DNA of 64,000 nt from Ciona savignyi. Its lineage: Eukaryota > Chordata > Ascidiacea > Phlebobranchia > Cionidae. Positions 23,904 through 35,072 of the stretch are shown here, piece by piece. The DNA lies in NCBI GenBank assembly GCA_000149265.1, contig CH003340.1, positions 11,366 to 75,365 on the forward strand. The letters are read 5' to 3'. Both the position numbers and the translations under genes were made by a program. Position 1 is the stretch's first letter, and each line of letters begins with the position of its first letter. The notes under the pieces were generated by a model. It did no database searches, had not been told where the DNA came from, and saw only the letters and a list, made by a program, of their open reading frames with translations.

Positions 23904-26900
23904 ACGGAGAAGCCAGAAGATGTCACATTTTTCTCAAGACTTGGGCTATGTCTTTGTTCTTGCGGTGGACACATGTATATGGCATCGGCTATCATGGTAC
24001 TACGTCATGTTGGACGCTAGCTTAAAGCAGTATGGGTGTGTATGATAGACACCAACATCAAGGCCATATCACTGATCATTTCATTTTTAATTTTGATTGG
24101 ACACGGTAAACGACTCTTTCGAAACGTCCCAAAATAAAAAGTGTTATATTAGTTCTTTTTTTGGCTAAAATCAACTTGTAAAACGCAACACTGATAACTT
24201 TGAAACTTCTTCTGCTGAATATACGAAGGTTGCGACGGAAACGATCAGTACATACCACAGATCCTCTGAAGGTTTCCCGTGAATACTTGTTTCGTTTGTG
24301 GTTCCCGCTGCCGACCAGTTACATTAGCTGGAGCTGGACGGGGTATATCATGGGCAGCACTGGGTATATTAATATATATATATCGCTCATATTAATGACA
24401 AATATCTCTTGTTTTTGCTTTTATACCCCGCTCAAGTTAATGACGAAATGCCTTATCTCGCTTATGTTAGTGAATAAAAAGTTGTGTCCCGCTCGTGATA
24501 TAATGTGTTGTCCCGCAGATTAGTTAATACCCCAGCCACAAATGCTGCTTCCACTTTTTAACCAGATGAACCACTTGATTTACATTACCCAAGTTACCCT
24601 GTATTGGGGACCTGCGTGTGCATTTGTTCATATTTTCAACTTCTCTGTTATGGCAGGATTATAAAAAAACAATGATATTCTTATTTGTGGATTTGGTTTA
24701 GATGTTACTTTCTCTTTTTTTAGCCATTATGTTTTGTGCTGTTTCGCAATGTTCTCATTAAGTCAATGTGACCAAATCAAGTCACCGTTCACGCAAGTCA
24801 AAAATCAAGACATTTAAAAATTAGATCGAGTAATATCTTTGACAAGTCAAATCAGAGCCAACTGCTCCAAATTCGGCTAAAAACGTCTTCACGAACTCAG
24901 TTGCTGAGAAGGGGTAAGGGGGATGGTCGGCGATCAGGCAGTAGGTTTTGAGGTAAAAATTCTACTCTTTTTTGTTTTAATACCTTGTTTTTCTAAACTC
25001 TCACTAAAATATTTCTTTGAATGCAATTTATTTTACAAGCAGGCTGGTCACTGGGATAGGTCATCATTTTATAGCCGATATATTCAATAATTCACTTGTA
25101 AAGGAACTTAAACGCCTCTTAATAACATAAAGTAAATTGGACTTTTAAGAGGTGTTAGCTGATATGTATTACATGCACTGGCAATTTTAAAGTAAATTAC
25201 CCCAAATTCAGAACACAGCTGAGAATAATCACACGACGTCGGCGGCCGTTGTGCTGCAATCGGTAAGTTTGCCGCACTGACATTAATATTACAGTACCTT
25301 ACGCAAGCGCAAATGTCCCCTTTGCAGACTCGATTAAAGTACATTGTAAAAATCGTTGTGGATAACCCAGCCTAATTGTTGTTGGCTCGTAAAATCTTCT
25401 AACGTTGTTTACTATCATTCTTTTTTCTGTTTAATGGATGTCGCGTGCGAACCAGCACCAACTACACAAATGAGGCTATACCATATGTATACTAATAAAC
25501 CTAAATACCTTGTTAGCCGTTTGCTAGCTTTACTAACTGACGTCATTTGAAAGATGCATTTTCCAGTTGCCTAGTAACCAACAAATAATAAAGACCACGT
25601 ATGTTTGCAAACTGTTTACAACTCGGTCGCTGCCCTTATTCAGTTAAAAAAATGCAGAACGTTTATTGCCCTAATGTGCTGTAATTTTAGGTTTTAAAAA
25701 TCTAAAATAACCTGAGCAAATAGCTTTGTGAGTTAGTGCGTCGTCTTCCAGCCGCTGGCATCCCGATGGCCAGCTACTCGGTTGTGTGTTTGTCAAGTAC
25801 ATGGCGGACTATGCACAAACCCTGTGGATTATTGGGTTGTGTAAAAATCCATACATCGTCTAAATTATTCACAACACACTGCAATACTTCGATAAGCTGA
25901 AATTAGCGCGAGGTAATCTGACGGTTGCGTGTGGTATAATGCCCGTTGCATGTTCCCCTTTAGAGTAATAAAGCATGAATATCTTATACGTTTGCCCGGT
26001 CGACCCGCTAACAGACAGCCGTTAGACAAAAGATTAATCCAGCTGATAGCCAAAGGTTTAAACCCAGCTGATCGGTTGTGTAACTTTTGTACGGTTTTTA
26101 GCGAATGTTACCTAAACCCAGCGGTTCAATGTGTTAAATAATAAAATGTAACACATCATATATTACGCACTGTAATTAGGTAAACTAAGTGCGGTCACAT
26201 GTAGATTGACTAGCCTATTGCCCTTTTTAAACCCCGCCATCATTTCCCTAAACCCCAAGGATAAACATGATTATCGTTGCGTTACTTCTCGGTAAACATC
26301 AATAGAAACAGCAAGCAACCAACGATCTGATAATGCTCGATTTATTACGAAAATTAAAGTTCGTCGCACAAAATATGCCAAAGATTTTAACCAAACGCGC
26401 TGTGCTTGTTTGAGAATCGTTAGGCTTGACAACTCTTTTGAAATTTAAGCTTGATTCTGCGGCCGCTTTGGCGCCTCATTTCGCTTCACGCAAAAGGTGT
26501 TTGGTTTGAACTCCTATCACCCCACACTGAGAATGTCAGGTGCTGGCCTCTTCAATGAACTGTGGTCGTCTAATTAGAGACTTAATGCCCAGGTTAGTAA
26601 TACGAAGCTACCGTGTTCTCATTGGTCTTAGAGTTAAAAACGCCGTAACATTCGACTAATGTTTCCACAAATAAGGCGGAGATAGGATATTGCGGAACTC
26701 TGAAAATGCGAGAACTATATCCACGCGCCTAGCTATATATAGTCAACATATCTCAATGCTACTAGGTTGGGTTATTGAGTGGTAAAAATAACCAACGTTC
26801 TTATTGTATTAAACTCAACCACGTTACTGTTATATTTAATTAGTAACCAGCATAGAGGTTTGTATTTCCGTAGTTTTTTCTTATTGTCCGCGATTCCGCC

Positions 26901-27274
26901 TTTGAGAAATGCATATGCATACGTAAAATATATCAAATGCAAAAGACTAACGCAAGAAAGATGTATTCGTTTGTCCCACAAAAACTATTATTTTGTTACA
27001 AGCATACAGTAGCAATATACCTACAAATTTTGTTTGCTGGCTTATCAGCCGTGGTGCATTTTAGAAACACAAAAAAATGCATAAAATAAGTAAAATATTT
27101 AGTAAATATACTTAGCAAGATAGTTAATATACTTAAATTACCGAAATTCAAAATGTGTGTGTGGATGACGATTTTGCGCGAGCTATTAACTAGTATAAAA
27201 ACTTGGTCGAGTGTCTAACGGTGACGAAAGCAGATATAGCAAAAATTAGTTAATAATAATACTAAAATTCTTGT
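23904..27274. other. ANAPC4 3' UTR and intergenic spacer
   Basis: No gene was recognised on either strand. The block holds the ANAPC4 3' end and, at 24380-24500, a short run of degenerate repeats (CGCTCATATTAATGAC, CGCTCAAGTTAATGAC, CGCTTATGTTAGTGA). Two badly decayed SINEs lie at about 25725-25990 and 26050-26285. All ORFs are under 110 residues and look random. Confidence 0.5.
24133..24138 (+). terminator. Candidate polyadenylation signal for ANAPC4
   Basis: AATAAA occurs 230 bases after the ANAPC4 stop at 23901-23903. It is the first AATAAA after the stop and is therefore the preferred candidate. Confidence 0.5.
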
Positions 27275-27280
27275 TTTATT
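27275..27280 (-). terminator. Polyadenylation signal for the claudin gene
   Basis: TTTATT on the plus strand reads AATAAA on the minus strand, 80 bases past the claudin stop at 27360-27362. Spacing is typical for a short 3' UTR. Confidence 0.6.
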
Positions 27281-27359
27281 CAACACAGCTGTGAAATTGG
27301 AATTTAAGCCAAAACGTTACATGTGTGAAGTTCCTATTGCTGATGCTAAATTCGCACAA

Positions 27360-30103
27360 TCATACATATTCCGAGTATTTGTCTTTCCCTTTTTTGACTT
27401 CAACCGTGGTACCGTAGGGTTCTTTTACCCCATAGTTCTGCGGCGTGTACCTATAAGGTGGGGCTACGTCATCGTCCTCAGGCCTGGGACCGAGCATGCA
27501 ACAGCAAAGTATGCCAGTGACAAAGGATAAGGCCGCCCCGACGAAGCCTAGGTACAGAGCTGCCCCCATCTCGTAGATGATCATGTTGTCTTGCGTGAAC
27601 ACGGAGAAGAAATCGTTGATGACTATCGCAGTGTACCAGGAAACCGACGCGAGCACCAAGACACCTGTGGACGATACGTGTTTTACGCCCATCTCGTTTT
27701 GAACCACTTTAAATGACAATTTCCGTGAAACCTCTATTTGTTTTACTATTTTTAACCCTTCCTCTCTCTATAGTGGCGTCTATTAGAGGTGGCGCTCAAA
27801 TAGAGGTTACGTTATGTTGCATTATGTGAGGTTTTTTTAATCGGTTGAGTCTTTGGGAAAGATATTTAGAGGACGGACTGGCCTAAGCCAGTGGTTTATT
27901 ATATTTACACAAAAATGTTGCAATGTCTCCATTGTTTCTTTACACGGTCATTTGAGGCACGCTTATTCGTCCTGCAGGATTGCGTAGGACGCATGCAAGA
28001 TTGCGTAAGACACGTGCAAGATTGAGTAATACGTGTGCAGGATTGCGTGAGCTGCGTGCAAGATTGCGTAAGCTGCGTGCAAGATTGCGTAAGCCCCATC
28101 CACGGCGCCATTTTTGCGTTGAACCGTCCTGTCTACTGGGTCGATTTGACGTCACGGTTATGTTACACTTTTGAAATAATATCGTTTCCGCCAAAATAAC
28201 TCTACTGTTTGTCTTACCGCAAATGTATTTAGATTCACCCCTTTCCAGCACTTACTCTTCTTAAATTACTTTCCATAAAAGAAAAGTAGAATATTCCCAC
28301 CAATTAAATAACATAAAAGCGGATGTCCGATTCCACTTTATTGACATTATTAATTCTTTATTATTTCCTCATCGATTTAAGCATATGACACGCTATGGAA
28401 AATGCATCGATAGTGTAATTAAGCAATTCCCGTGATGGTGAAATAGTGGATGACGATTTCATCCGCCTTGAAACTGAACGTATTTTATATACTGTCCGTA
28501 AAACGAGATTGTTTTTTTATTTTTTACATCGGACCTAAAAACTTCGAGATTCGTTAGGCCATCTTTCGTGTGCTGTATACAAGTCGGTATGGGTAACGGT
28601 CCCACTCGCAACCGCCTCTATTGCGAGTTGTGCACGTGGCAAGTTTTCCATACAAATTCAAAGGAACAATCCCACTTACCAGATAAAAGAAAGAGAACTC
28701 CACTGATTCCCATAAGTTTTCGCTTTGCCCCAAGATTACCATCTAGTAATTTGGAGCATTCCATCCCAATCAGCAGTAGAAAGCAGCCGATCACCGAAAA
28801 GCATATGGACATGCACATCATCGCTCGAATTCCAAGGATATGAGCTGGAACAAAATTAGAATTAATAGTAAAACGATGGTGCATCCTTTATTTCTAAATT
28901 GGATTAAAAAGCTCTACTATTCAAACAGAACTGTAGGAACGCGTCATATCCAACAAAATTATTATAGAAAAACAAATTCCAAACACAGCAATTAAGACAT
29001 TGTGTTTTAAACATTTAGGATGATAGTCTTAACTGTCTGTTTGCTTTACTTTAGACAGTCACAACTGTGAATGAAAATCGAACAATAGTCATAGAAAATG
29101 TGCCACACTGGATATTAAGAGGTCATTGAAGATGGTTATTAGAAATAATATCGTTTTTTTGTAAATGTCATATAAAACCGCATAACTTTCACACTGATTA
29201 TGTTTGTTGTAACAGTCCAAAGAATTGTGTAATTTGTGCGGTTTATAGCGTTTGTAAACTCGATGAGTTTCCCGCGTAGAATAGTCACAAAATTGATTTA
29301 CCTTTTCATCAAACAATGACTTAAACCGAAAGTTTCCCAACCTTTTACACAATAGCTCTATATACCATGCCACCCCAACATATCACAAAAGATATGTGTA
29401 CAATTTTAATTAAAAAAAAACAAAAAAAAACAAGAGATATGTGTATAATTTTATTTTTAAAAGAAAGCTACCGATAATGTCTGAATCACCAAACTCTATT
29501 AAAGCGAGAAACTTTCACCTAAACATAATGACTTGATTGTACAACGATGCTTCCGCGATCTAGTTTATATACACCCCATTGCATTAAAACTGTTTGTTAG
29601 AAATAACTACCTCAATATTAGCTTCATGAAATTATTGTGCATTAAAGTTGTTTAAACGGAAAACGACGAAACGCACCAAGAAGACGTGGGTAAAAATGCT
29701 ATACTCACGTGCGTCTCGTTTAACTAGTTATTTTAACTCAATAAATAAATTATATTTCATAAATATCCTTTTAACTTGCTTAATATTACATGGGAATAGC
29801 AAATGAATATGAGTTTTAATGACACGAATTCCAAACTGATGTCCTGCCGCGCAAGCGAAAAAGTTACCAGCTCCAAATTTTGTTTATACCTGGACTTATG
29901 AGCATAGATTGCATTTCTTCGCACTGATACTGCCCCCCGTACATCTGCATACAGTCGCCCCAAATTCCGCGCCACGCCCATATAGCAGTCAGCACACTTG
30001 AACTTGTCGGCCCATTTACTGCCCACTGGTTCCATACAGCAGTTGTCAAGTTTAAAGAGGCCGATATCAATGCACATACGAAGCACAAGACTTGGAGATA
30101 CAT
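27360..30103 (-). CDS. Claudin, isoform using first exon 1a
   Basis: A four-pass tight-junction protein of 227 residues from exon 1a 29890-30103, exon 2 28680-28844 and exon 3 27360-27664 (phases 1 and 1). Exon 1a starts MYLQVLCFV and gives TM1 plus the first extracellular loop, with the claudin signature W-x-G-I-W-x-x-C about ten residues before a second Cys (WRGIWGDCMQMYGGQYQC). Exon 2 gives TM2 (IRAMMCMSICFSVIGC) and the start of TM3. Exon 3 gives the rest of TM3, the short second loop, TM4 (LYLGFVGAALSFVTGILCCC) and a cytoplasmic tail ending YSEYV. A C-terminal YV is the usual PDZ-binding end of claudins, which binds ZO proteins. A donor gtataa and acceptors ttccag and ccacag support the structure. 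Which vertebrate claudin it matches best cannot be said from sequence alone. Confidence 0.9.
27975..28092. repeat. 21-base minisatellite in claudin intron 2
   Basis: About six tandem units with a core like GCGTAAGCTGCGTGCAAGATT. The period is a multiple of three, so every frame stays open and produces artificial repetitive ORFs on both strands. It is intronic (27665-28679). Confidence 0.75.
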
Positions 30104-30281
30104 CGTCAAATTTCCCTCACACAGTTGAATGAAATTAAATGCACGACTGTTTAAATTTTTTACGAACAACGAAAGACGTTAGATGAAAAATCCAAGCTGC
30201 AGTATCCCCAAGTTTCCACTTTATAGCGCTCCACGTGCTATATTTCACTTTTTTCGCAAATTATCAATGTCTTTGACCACA
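29247..30281. repeat. Tandem duplication, proximal copy (contains claudin exon 1a)
   Basis: The copy starts at AGCGTTTGTAAACTCGAT, and the same word restarts at 30283. Homology covers the 3' flank, exon 1a, the promoter region and the upstream flank. Exon-coding sequence is near identical to the other copy, while flanks show scattered differences and small indels. Confidence 0.8.
30219..30237 (-). promoter_or_regulatory. TATA-like box and E-box of claudin exon 1a
   Basis: On the minus strand, CACGTG (30232-30237) is followed by GCTATAAAG (30219-30227), about 120 bases before the ATG at 30103. The arrangement is repeated before exon 1b, as expected for a duplicated core promoter. Function is inferred. 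Confidence 0.4.
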
Positions 30282-30976
30282 GCGTTTGTAAACTCGATAT
30301 GTTTCCTGCGTAGAATAGTCACAAAAATGATTTACCTTTTCATCAAACAATGACTTAAACCGAAAATTTCCCAACCTTGTACACAATAGCCCTATATACC
30401 GTGCCACCCCCACATATCAACAAGGTCACCAACAGAGCCAGATGGGCTGCATATCGCCAATTATTAAACACCGTCGTTATAAATATAAACAATATGCTAC
30501 AAATCAAAAGCAAAAAACAAGAGATATGTGTACAACTTTATTGGTAAAAGAAAGCTACCGATAATGTCTAAATTACCAAACTCTATTAAAGCGAGAAACT
30601 TTCATCTAAACATGATGGCTTGAGTGTACTATGATGCTTCCGCGATCCAGTTTATATACACCCCATAACATTAAAACTTTTTATTAGAGATAACTACTTC
30701 AATATTAGCTTTAGAAAATTATTGTGCATTAAAGTTGTTTAAACGGAAAACTATGAAACGCACCAAGCAGACGTGGGTAAAAATGCTATACTCACGTGCG
30801 TCCCGTTTACCTAGTTATTTTAACTCAAAAAATTAATTATGTTACATAAATATCCGTTTAACTTGCTTAATATTACATGGGAATAGCAAATGAATATGGG
30901 TTTTAATGACACCAATTCCAAACTGATGTCCTGCCGCGCAAGCGAAAAAGTTACCAGCTCCAAATTTTGTTTATAC

Positions 30977-31190
30977 CTGGACTTATGAGCATAGATTGCA
31001 TTTCTTCGCATTGATATTGCCCCCCGTACATCTGCATACAGTCGCCCCAAATTCCGCGCCACGCCCATATAGCAGTCAGCACACTTGAACTTGTCGGCCC
31101 ATTTACTGCCCACTGGTTCCATACAGCAGTTGTCAAGTTTAAAGAGGCCGATATCAATGCACATACGAAGCACAAGACTTGGAGATACAT
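30977..31190 (-). CDS. Claudin alternative first exon 1b
   Basis: This exon encodes the same 71 residues as exon 1a, from MYLQVLCFV to the LISPG donor. It lies in the upstream copy of a tandem duplication. Its donor (gtataa at 30971-30976) leaves the same phase 1, so it could splice to the common exon 2 at 28844. No separate exons 2 and 3 follow it before exon 1a. It is either a second promoter producing the same protein or a redundant duplicate. Confidence 0.75.
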
Positions 31191-31306
31191 CGCCGAATTT
31201 CCCTCACACAGTTGAATAAAATTAAATGCACGACTGTTTAAAAAATGTTACGAACAACGAAAGACGTCAGAGGAAAAATCCAAGCTGCACTATTCACGGG
31301 TTTTCA

Positions 31307-31325
31307 TTTTATAGCGCTCCACGTG
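31307..31325 (-). promoter_or_regulatory. TATA-like box and E-box of claudin exon 1b
   Basis: The same CACGTG (31320-31325) plus GCTATAAAA-type arrangement on the minus strand, about 120 bases before the ATG at 31190. It matches the exon 1a promoter copy apart from single-base changes. Confidence 0.4.
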
Positions 31326-32435
31326 CTATATTTTACTTTTTTCGCAAATTGTAAATGTCTCCGACCATGTTTTTAGCGATTTTCTTTTTTGTTCGAGTGC
31401 TTTCACATGTCACATTTTTTCTATTTGCACCCCTTTTTCCACTCAAACGAGGTCGAGTTCCGTTTTACCCAAGTGCCTGCTCACCGGATCGTCTGAGGCG
31501 TATCGATTTCGTTTTAGCACTAAATTTGGCCACACATTTAGGTTGTGTTACCCAGCAGTTTGGCTTGTAATAATACCGCATTGAATAATGCTTCTAGCGC
31601 GTTAAACGCTTAGCTGGGTGGTTACGAATTCGAACCGGTTCAGCCACATAAACGAAAAATGTACGAACAGCAACAGTAAAACTCTACCATTTGTTGTCAA
31701 AGAATCTCGGGCAATTATTACAGGAGTGTGGGCAACATACTTAATGTAGTTTTGTCGCTGAACAGCTAACGCGTTTGGGTCATGAGCAGTAGGCGTCATC
31801 TAAAAAGGACATTTTATGTCGGATTCTCAAAAGATATGTAGGTATTTCGAGATCAAGACAACAAATGTTAATCAAAAAATAAATTTTAATGATGTTAATA
31901 ACATATGTAGCCTACTGAAACAGATTTATACACTAAACCTTAATATTTTAATCTCCTCCTATATGTAGGTGCTTTAATTTCGTAATTTATTGCATTTTTG
32001 TTTTTAAAAAATACTCTATTTAAAATAATAGTGGAAGCGAAAAACAAATTATTTTTTTCTTCCGCTCTTATGTAGTAGTAATTAATATGTTTCTGAATCA
32101 TTGTTTTTCCCTTATAAATTGTGTATGAATGTGTGTAACCTGTACAGAACTTTTGTCATATGCGCAATAGTGGAGACATTTTTCCTACGTCAGATAATAA
32201 ATTGTCATCGAGCCGGATAGCGAGTATGGTAAATCAACAGAGCGAAACAGCGTTAGGCAACCAAAAGTCAACAGAATTGAAGTTTACTGTTTTGATAAAA
32301 GTTGTTCGACCGTTAGTTTATGAAGCGTATACATATTGGTGTAATTCTAAGTACCTAGCAGATATCACTAAATTACTACTAATTTTTTAACAGAGCATTA
32401 AGTTACTGCTGAATACTAGACCAGTGTAATTTAAT

Positions 32436-32454
32436 TTTATTTCTGGAAATGCAG
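32436..32454 (+). promoter_or_regulatory. Splice acceptor 11 bases before the INTU start
   Basis: A pyrimidine-leaning stretch and GCAG at 32451-32454 directly precede GCACCGCGACG and the ATG at 32466. It could end a 5' UTR intron or accept a trans-spliced leader. This would be the only splice site in an otherwise intronless gene. Confidence 0.45.
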
Positions 32455-32465
32455 GCACCGCGACG

Positions 32466-35072
32466 ATGGAAAATATACAAAACCACGGAGGAAAGTCTCA
32501 TTTCGATATTGCTATGGGAAAATACGATGATATCAGAGAGAAACAGAGATTTATAAAACAGCAGGCAGTGGATGAAGACCAAAGCAGCGACGATACTGGA
32601 TCGTACACAGATTCGTCAGATCTCAGTGATGACTCATTGGAAGATATTCAATCGTGGCAAGATGAAGCTATGAGAACAGGAGAACTTTTTTATATCGAAG
32701 AAGATCTTGACCAAGATAATAATGTTTCAAAACCAGTTATGTCCAACAACTTGGATAAGCAGAATGGAAGCTTAAGGAAACAGGTCAAAGCTGTTCATTC
32801 ACACACAATGAAAACAATATACGTCCAAGTTCAAGCGGCTTCCTATTACGGCCATAAATACTCCACTGATCTATTGGCTAGTATGCTTGGGATCATTACC
32901 CTTGACATGAGAGTTGATGACCAAAGCGATACATCTGAGGACAGCAGTTACGAGAAGTTGAGCGTGGATGTCCTGGTGCCTGGTGGTTGCTCGCTTCGCA
33001 CTGGGTTGGTCAGTTTGGGTGACGTGCTTTATGCAGTAAATGATCTACCAGTGACCATCAATAATGTGGAAAAGGTTTTGAGATCTGTGACTCAGCCTTC
33101 AGAACTAAAGCTCACATTTCAAGTCGACCCCAATGATGCGGAGAACTTGAAAGAAATACTAAGCATGCAAAAAATGAAAGAAAACAGCACAGATGATGTT
33201 AGCGTTGTCCATCTTCTTTCGCCTATTGAGGGGCTTCCAAAGCCAGAAGAAATCTCTGGTCCACACGGAGTTATGTTTTTAACCATGAATGTTAAATCAG
33301 ACACTGCAGGCGACGATGACGATTTGCTTTATGCTTATCCACCTGTAGAAGCTGTGGCTGGTGCAAATTCAAAGCTGGTCCAAATTCGTGGGGTGTTTCT
33401 TACCCTGTCAGATATGATAAAAGACAACTTCTCCGGAGATGTATTAAGTACCAGTATAATGATCGGAGAAGATTTAGTGCACTGTGGTTACCATAAGTGC
33501 GAGAGTGAAATTCTTATCCTCTGTGCACCAGGTTCGGCTTACACAGTTTCTCACATACAAAAAGTGACATCGAATGCCGTTCGGTTGATAAACGCTATGT
33601 ACGGTTCATTACTGTCCGCCTTTCAGCCGGAAAACAAACACAGAGTGGATCACTTGTTTCGAAAAATGTTGACTTTAAACTCAGTGAGAAATTATGACAG
33701 ATTGACGGAGCCTTTTCACCTCGCCCATTCAAATTTCCTTAGGTTGCCGAGTTTGATCAGCACTCACATCAATGCAGCATTATCTGAGTTTGAATCCAGC
33801 GATTTTGAGCACTCACTGGATGATCAACACAGTTATTCAAGACGACTCTACAATATCCGAGGTTCATGTCTGTTCCACGACGAGCATTTAATAGCAAACC
33901 ACTTACCGACTGAGGATTTTCGTGATGTTTATTTATTCTGTTATAACCACGCTTTACTGGAGCCAGCCAAAAAAGACAAGATTGGGCTTTTACTAATCTG
34001 GAGGGAAGTGTTTAGAACCAGGGGAAGCAAAGCTGAAGAACCAGGGTTTCCGGAGGCAAAGGGAAGGTATTTTTGGTTGATTGTCGGCTTGAAGCGAAAT
34101 GTTCTTTGTGCTTTGCTTCAGATGAATGGTAAACTTTTTCCAACTGCTCACACACCGCGCCCTGATCCCTTGTATGTCAATCAAGCCAAGGCTACTTTGC
34201 TTAATCTGGAAAGCTATGACTTACAGGAATACATTGATCAAGTGACCGCGTCTCCGTCTTTACCGTTGATAGCTCCAGCTAGTGCTTTCGTCATTAAACC
34301 ACAGTCGTTATTCAAGTCATCAAAGCCACCTGCAGGCTCCAGCAGTGAAAGCAAAACTTTCAAACTTCCATTTAACTCACCTTTAAAGTTCAGAAATGCT
34401 GCTTCTGACAGCGACTTGGAGGCAAAAAATACGAAAAGTCCGAGAAACCCCCCTAAGTTTACATCCAGTGATGAAGTGATGACACCGCCGAGAAGTCGTA
34501 GTTTGTTCCGGGATAAATCTTTTAGTTCCCAAGGGTCAGCAGAGAGTTTTGGATCCCCGAAACCAACTACCAAAACCAGTTTTGCCAAACCAACATTGAA
34601 ATCTCAATTTCAACCGAAAACTGAAGTAAAAATGATACCTGTAATCGACTCGGACGGTCCAATGAAATATGCTCAAATTACTACTGGAAAGGATAACACT
34701 TTGTTTTTTTATGTAAACTTAAACATTTCAAAAGGTCTTATTATCATGCCTACAAGCTATGATCTGTGTAGAAGTACAAGCCAAATAGACAAGGAAGTTG
34801 TGAAAAATTTTCGACGTTATGCGCTGATCATTCATGAAAGACTCGCATTTTCTAGTAAGAATGCAGACAATTGCCATGAGGAAGGTGTAATGTTTCAGTG
34901 CCACGCGGGCGTGACCGCCAGCGACCAAAAGAAACAAACCCCACATGTGCAGTACTGGGTGGTGGGAAGGCTGATAAAACGGCCAGTAAAGCAAGAACTT
35001 TACATTTGTTTCAATCATTTAGCGCCGCAAAATGTGATTGAACTCGCATTTCGAATGGCAGCAACTGTGTAG
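32466..35072 (+). CDS. INTU: Inturned: planar cell polarity and ciliogenesis effector
   Basis: An 868-residue single-exon ORF. Inturned joins Fuzzy and Wdpcp in the CPLANE complex that recruits intraflagellar-transport machinery at the ciliary base. The N-terminus is acidic and Ser/Asp-rich (residues about 35-65). A PDZ domain lies at about 138-225 (LSVDVLVPGG, LVSLGDVLYAVND). Three longin-like regions follow: about 302-390 (IRGVFLTLSDMIKDN, MYGSLLSAF, RVDHLFRKML), about 458-565 (RRLYNIRGSCLFHDEHLIA, GLLLIWREVF, GRYFWLIVGLKRNVLC) and about 733-868 (QITTGKDNTLFFYV, QYWVVGRL, QELYICFNHL). A Ser/Lys/Pro-rich linker (about 620-720) separates the last two. Length is close to the vertebrate protein (about 940). 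Vertebrate INTU has many introns, so the uninterrupted frame is notable. The order and signatures leave little doubt about identity. Confidence 0.95.
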   Translation: MENIQNHGGKSHFDIAMGKYDDIREKQRFIKQQAVDEDQSSDDTGSYTDSSDLSDDSLEDIQSWQDEAMRTGELFYIEEDLDQDNNVSKPVMSNNLDKQNGSLRKQVKAVHSHTMKTIYVQVQAASYYGHKYSTDLLASMLGIITLDMRVDDQSDTSEDSSYEKLSVDVLVPGGCSLRTGLVSLGDVLYAVNDLPVTINNVEKVLRSVTQPSELKLTFQVDPNDAENLKEILSMQKMKENSTDDVSVVHLLSPIEGLPKPEEISGPHGVMFLTMNVKSDTAGDDDDLLYAYPPVEAVAGANSKLVQIRGVFLTLSDMIKDNFSGDVLSTSIMIGEDLVHCGYHKCESEILILCAPGSAYTVSHIQKVTSNAVRLINAMYGSLLSAFQPENKHRVDHLFRKMLTLNSVRNYDRLTEPFHLAHSNFLRLPSLISTHINAALSEFESSDFEHSLDDQHSYSRRLYNIRGSCLFHDEHLIANHLPTEDFRDVYLFCYNHALLEPAKKDKIGLLLIWREVFRTRGSKAEEPGFPEAKGRYFWLIVGLKRNVLCALLQMNGKLFPTAHTPRPDPLYVNQAKATLLNLESYDLQEYIDQVTASPSLPLIAPASAFVIKPQSLFKSSKPPAGSSSESKTFKLPFNSPLKFRNAASDSDLEAKNTKSPRNPPKFTSSDEVMTPPRSRSLFRDKSFSSQGSAESFGSPKPTTKTSFAKPTLKSQFQPKTEVKMIPVIDSDGPMKYAQITTGKDNTLFFYVNLNISKGLIIMPTSYDLCRSTSQIDKEVVKNFRRYALIIHERLAFSSKNADNCHEEGVMFQCHAGVTASDQKKQTPHVQYWVVGRLIKRPVKQELYICFNHLAPQNVIELAFRMAATV

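Larger units (their letters stand above)
30282..31370. repeat. Tandem duplication, distal copy (contains claudin exon 1b)
   Basis: The second copy of the unit at 29247-30281, with about 100 bases of extra sequence near 30420-30520 (CAAGGTCACCAACAGAGCC and following) that is absent from the proximal copy. It ends near 31360, where the TTTTTTCGCAAATTG word again parallels the end of the first unit. Confidence 0.8.

Noticed and set aside
27905-28251. Overlapping ORFs on both strands with repeated TQSC or RNLA words.
   Set aside because: These arise from the 21-base minisatellite in a claudin intron.
30977-31190. Exon 1b as a complete separate claudin gene.
   Set aside because: No second copy of exons 2 and 3 is visible nearby. 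The duplicated unit ends before exon 2, so it is listed as an alternative first exon.
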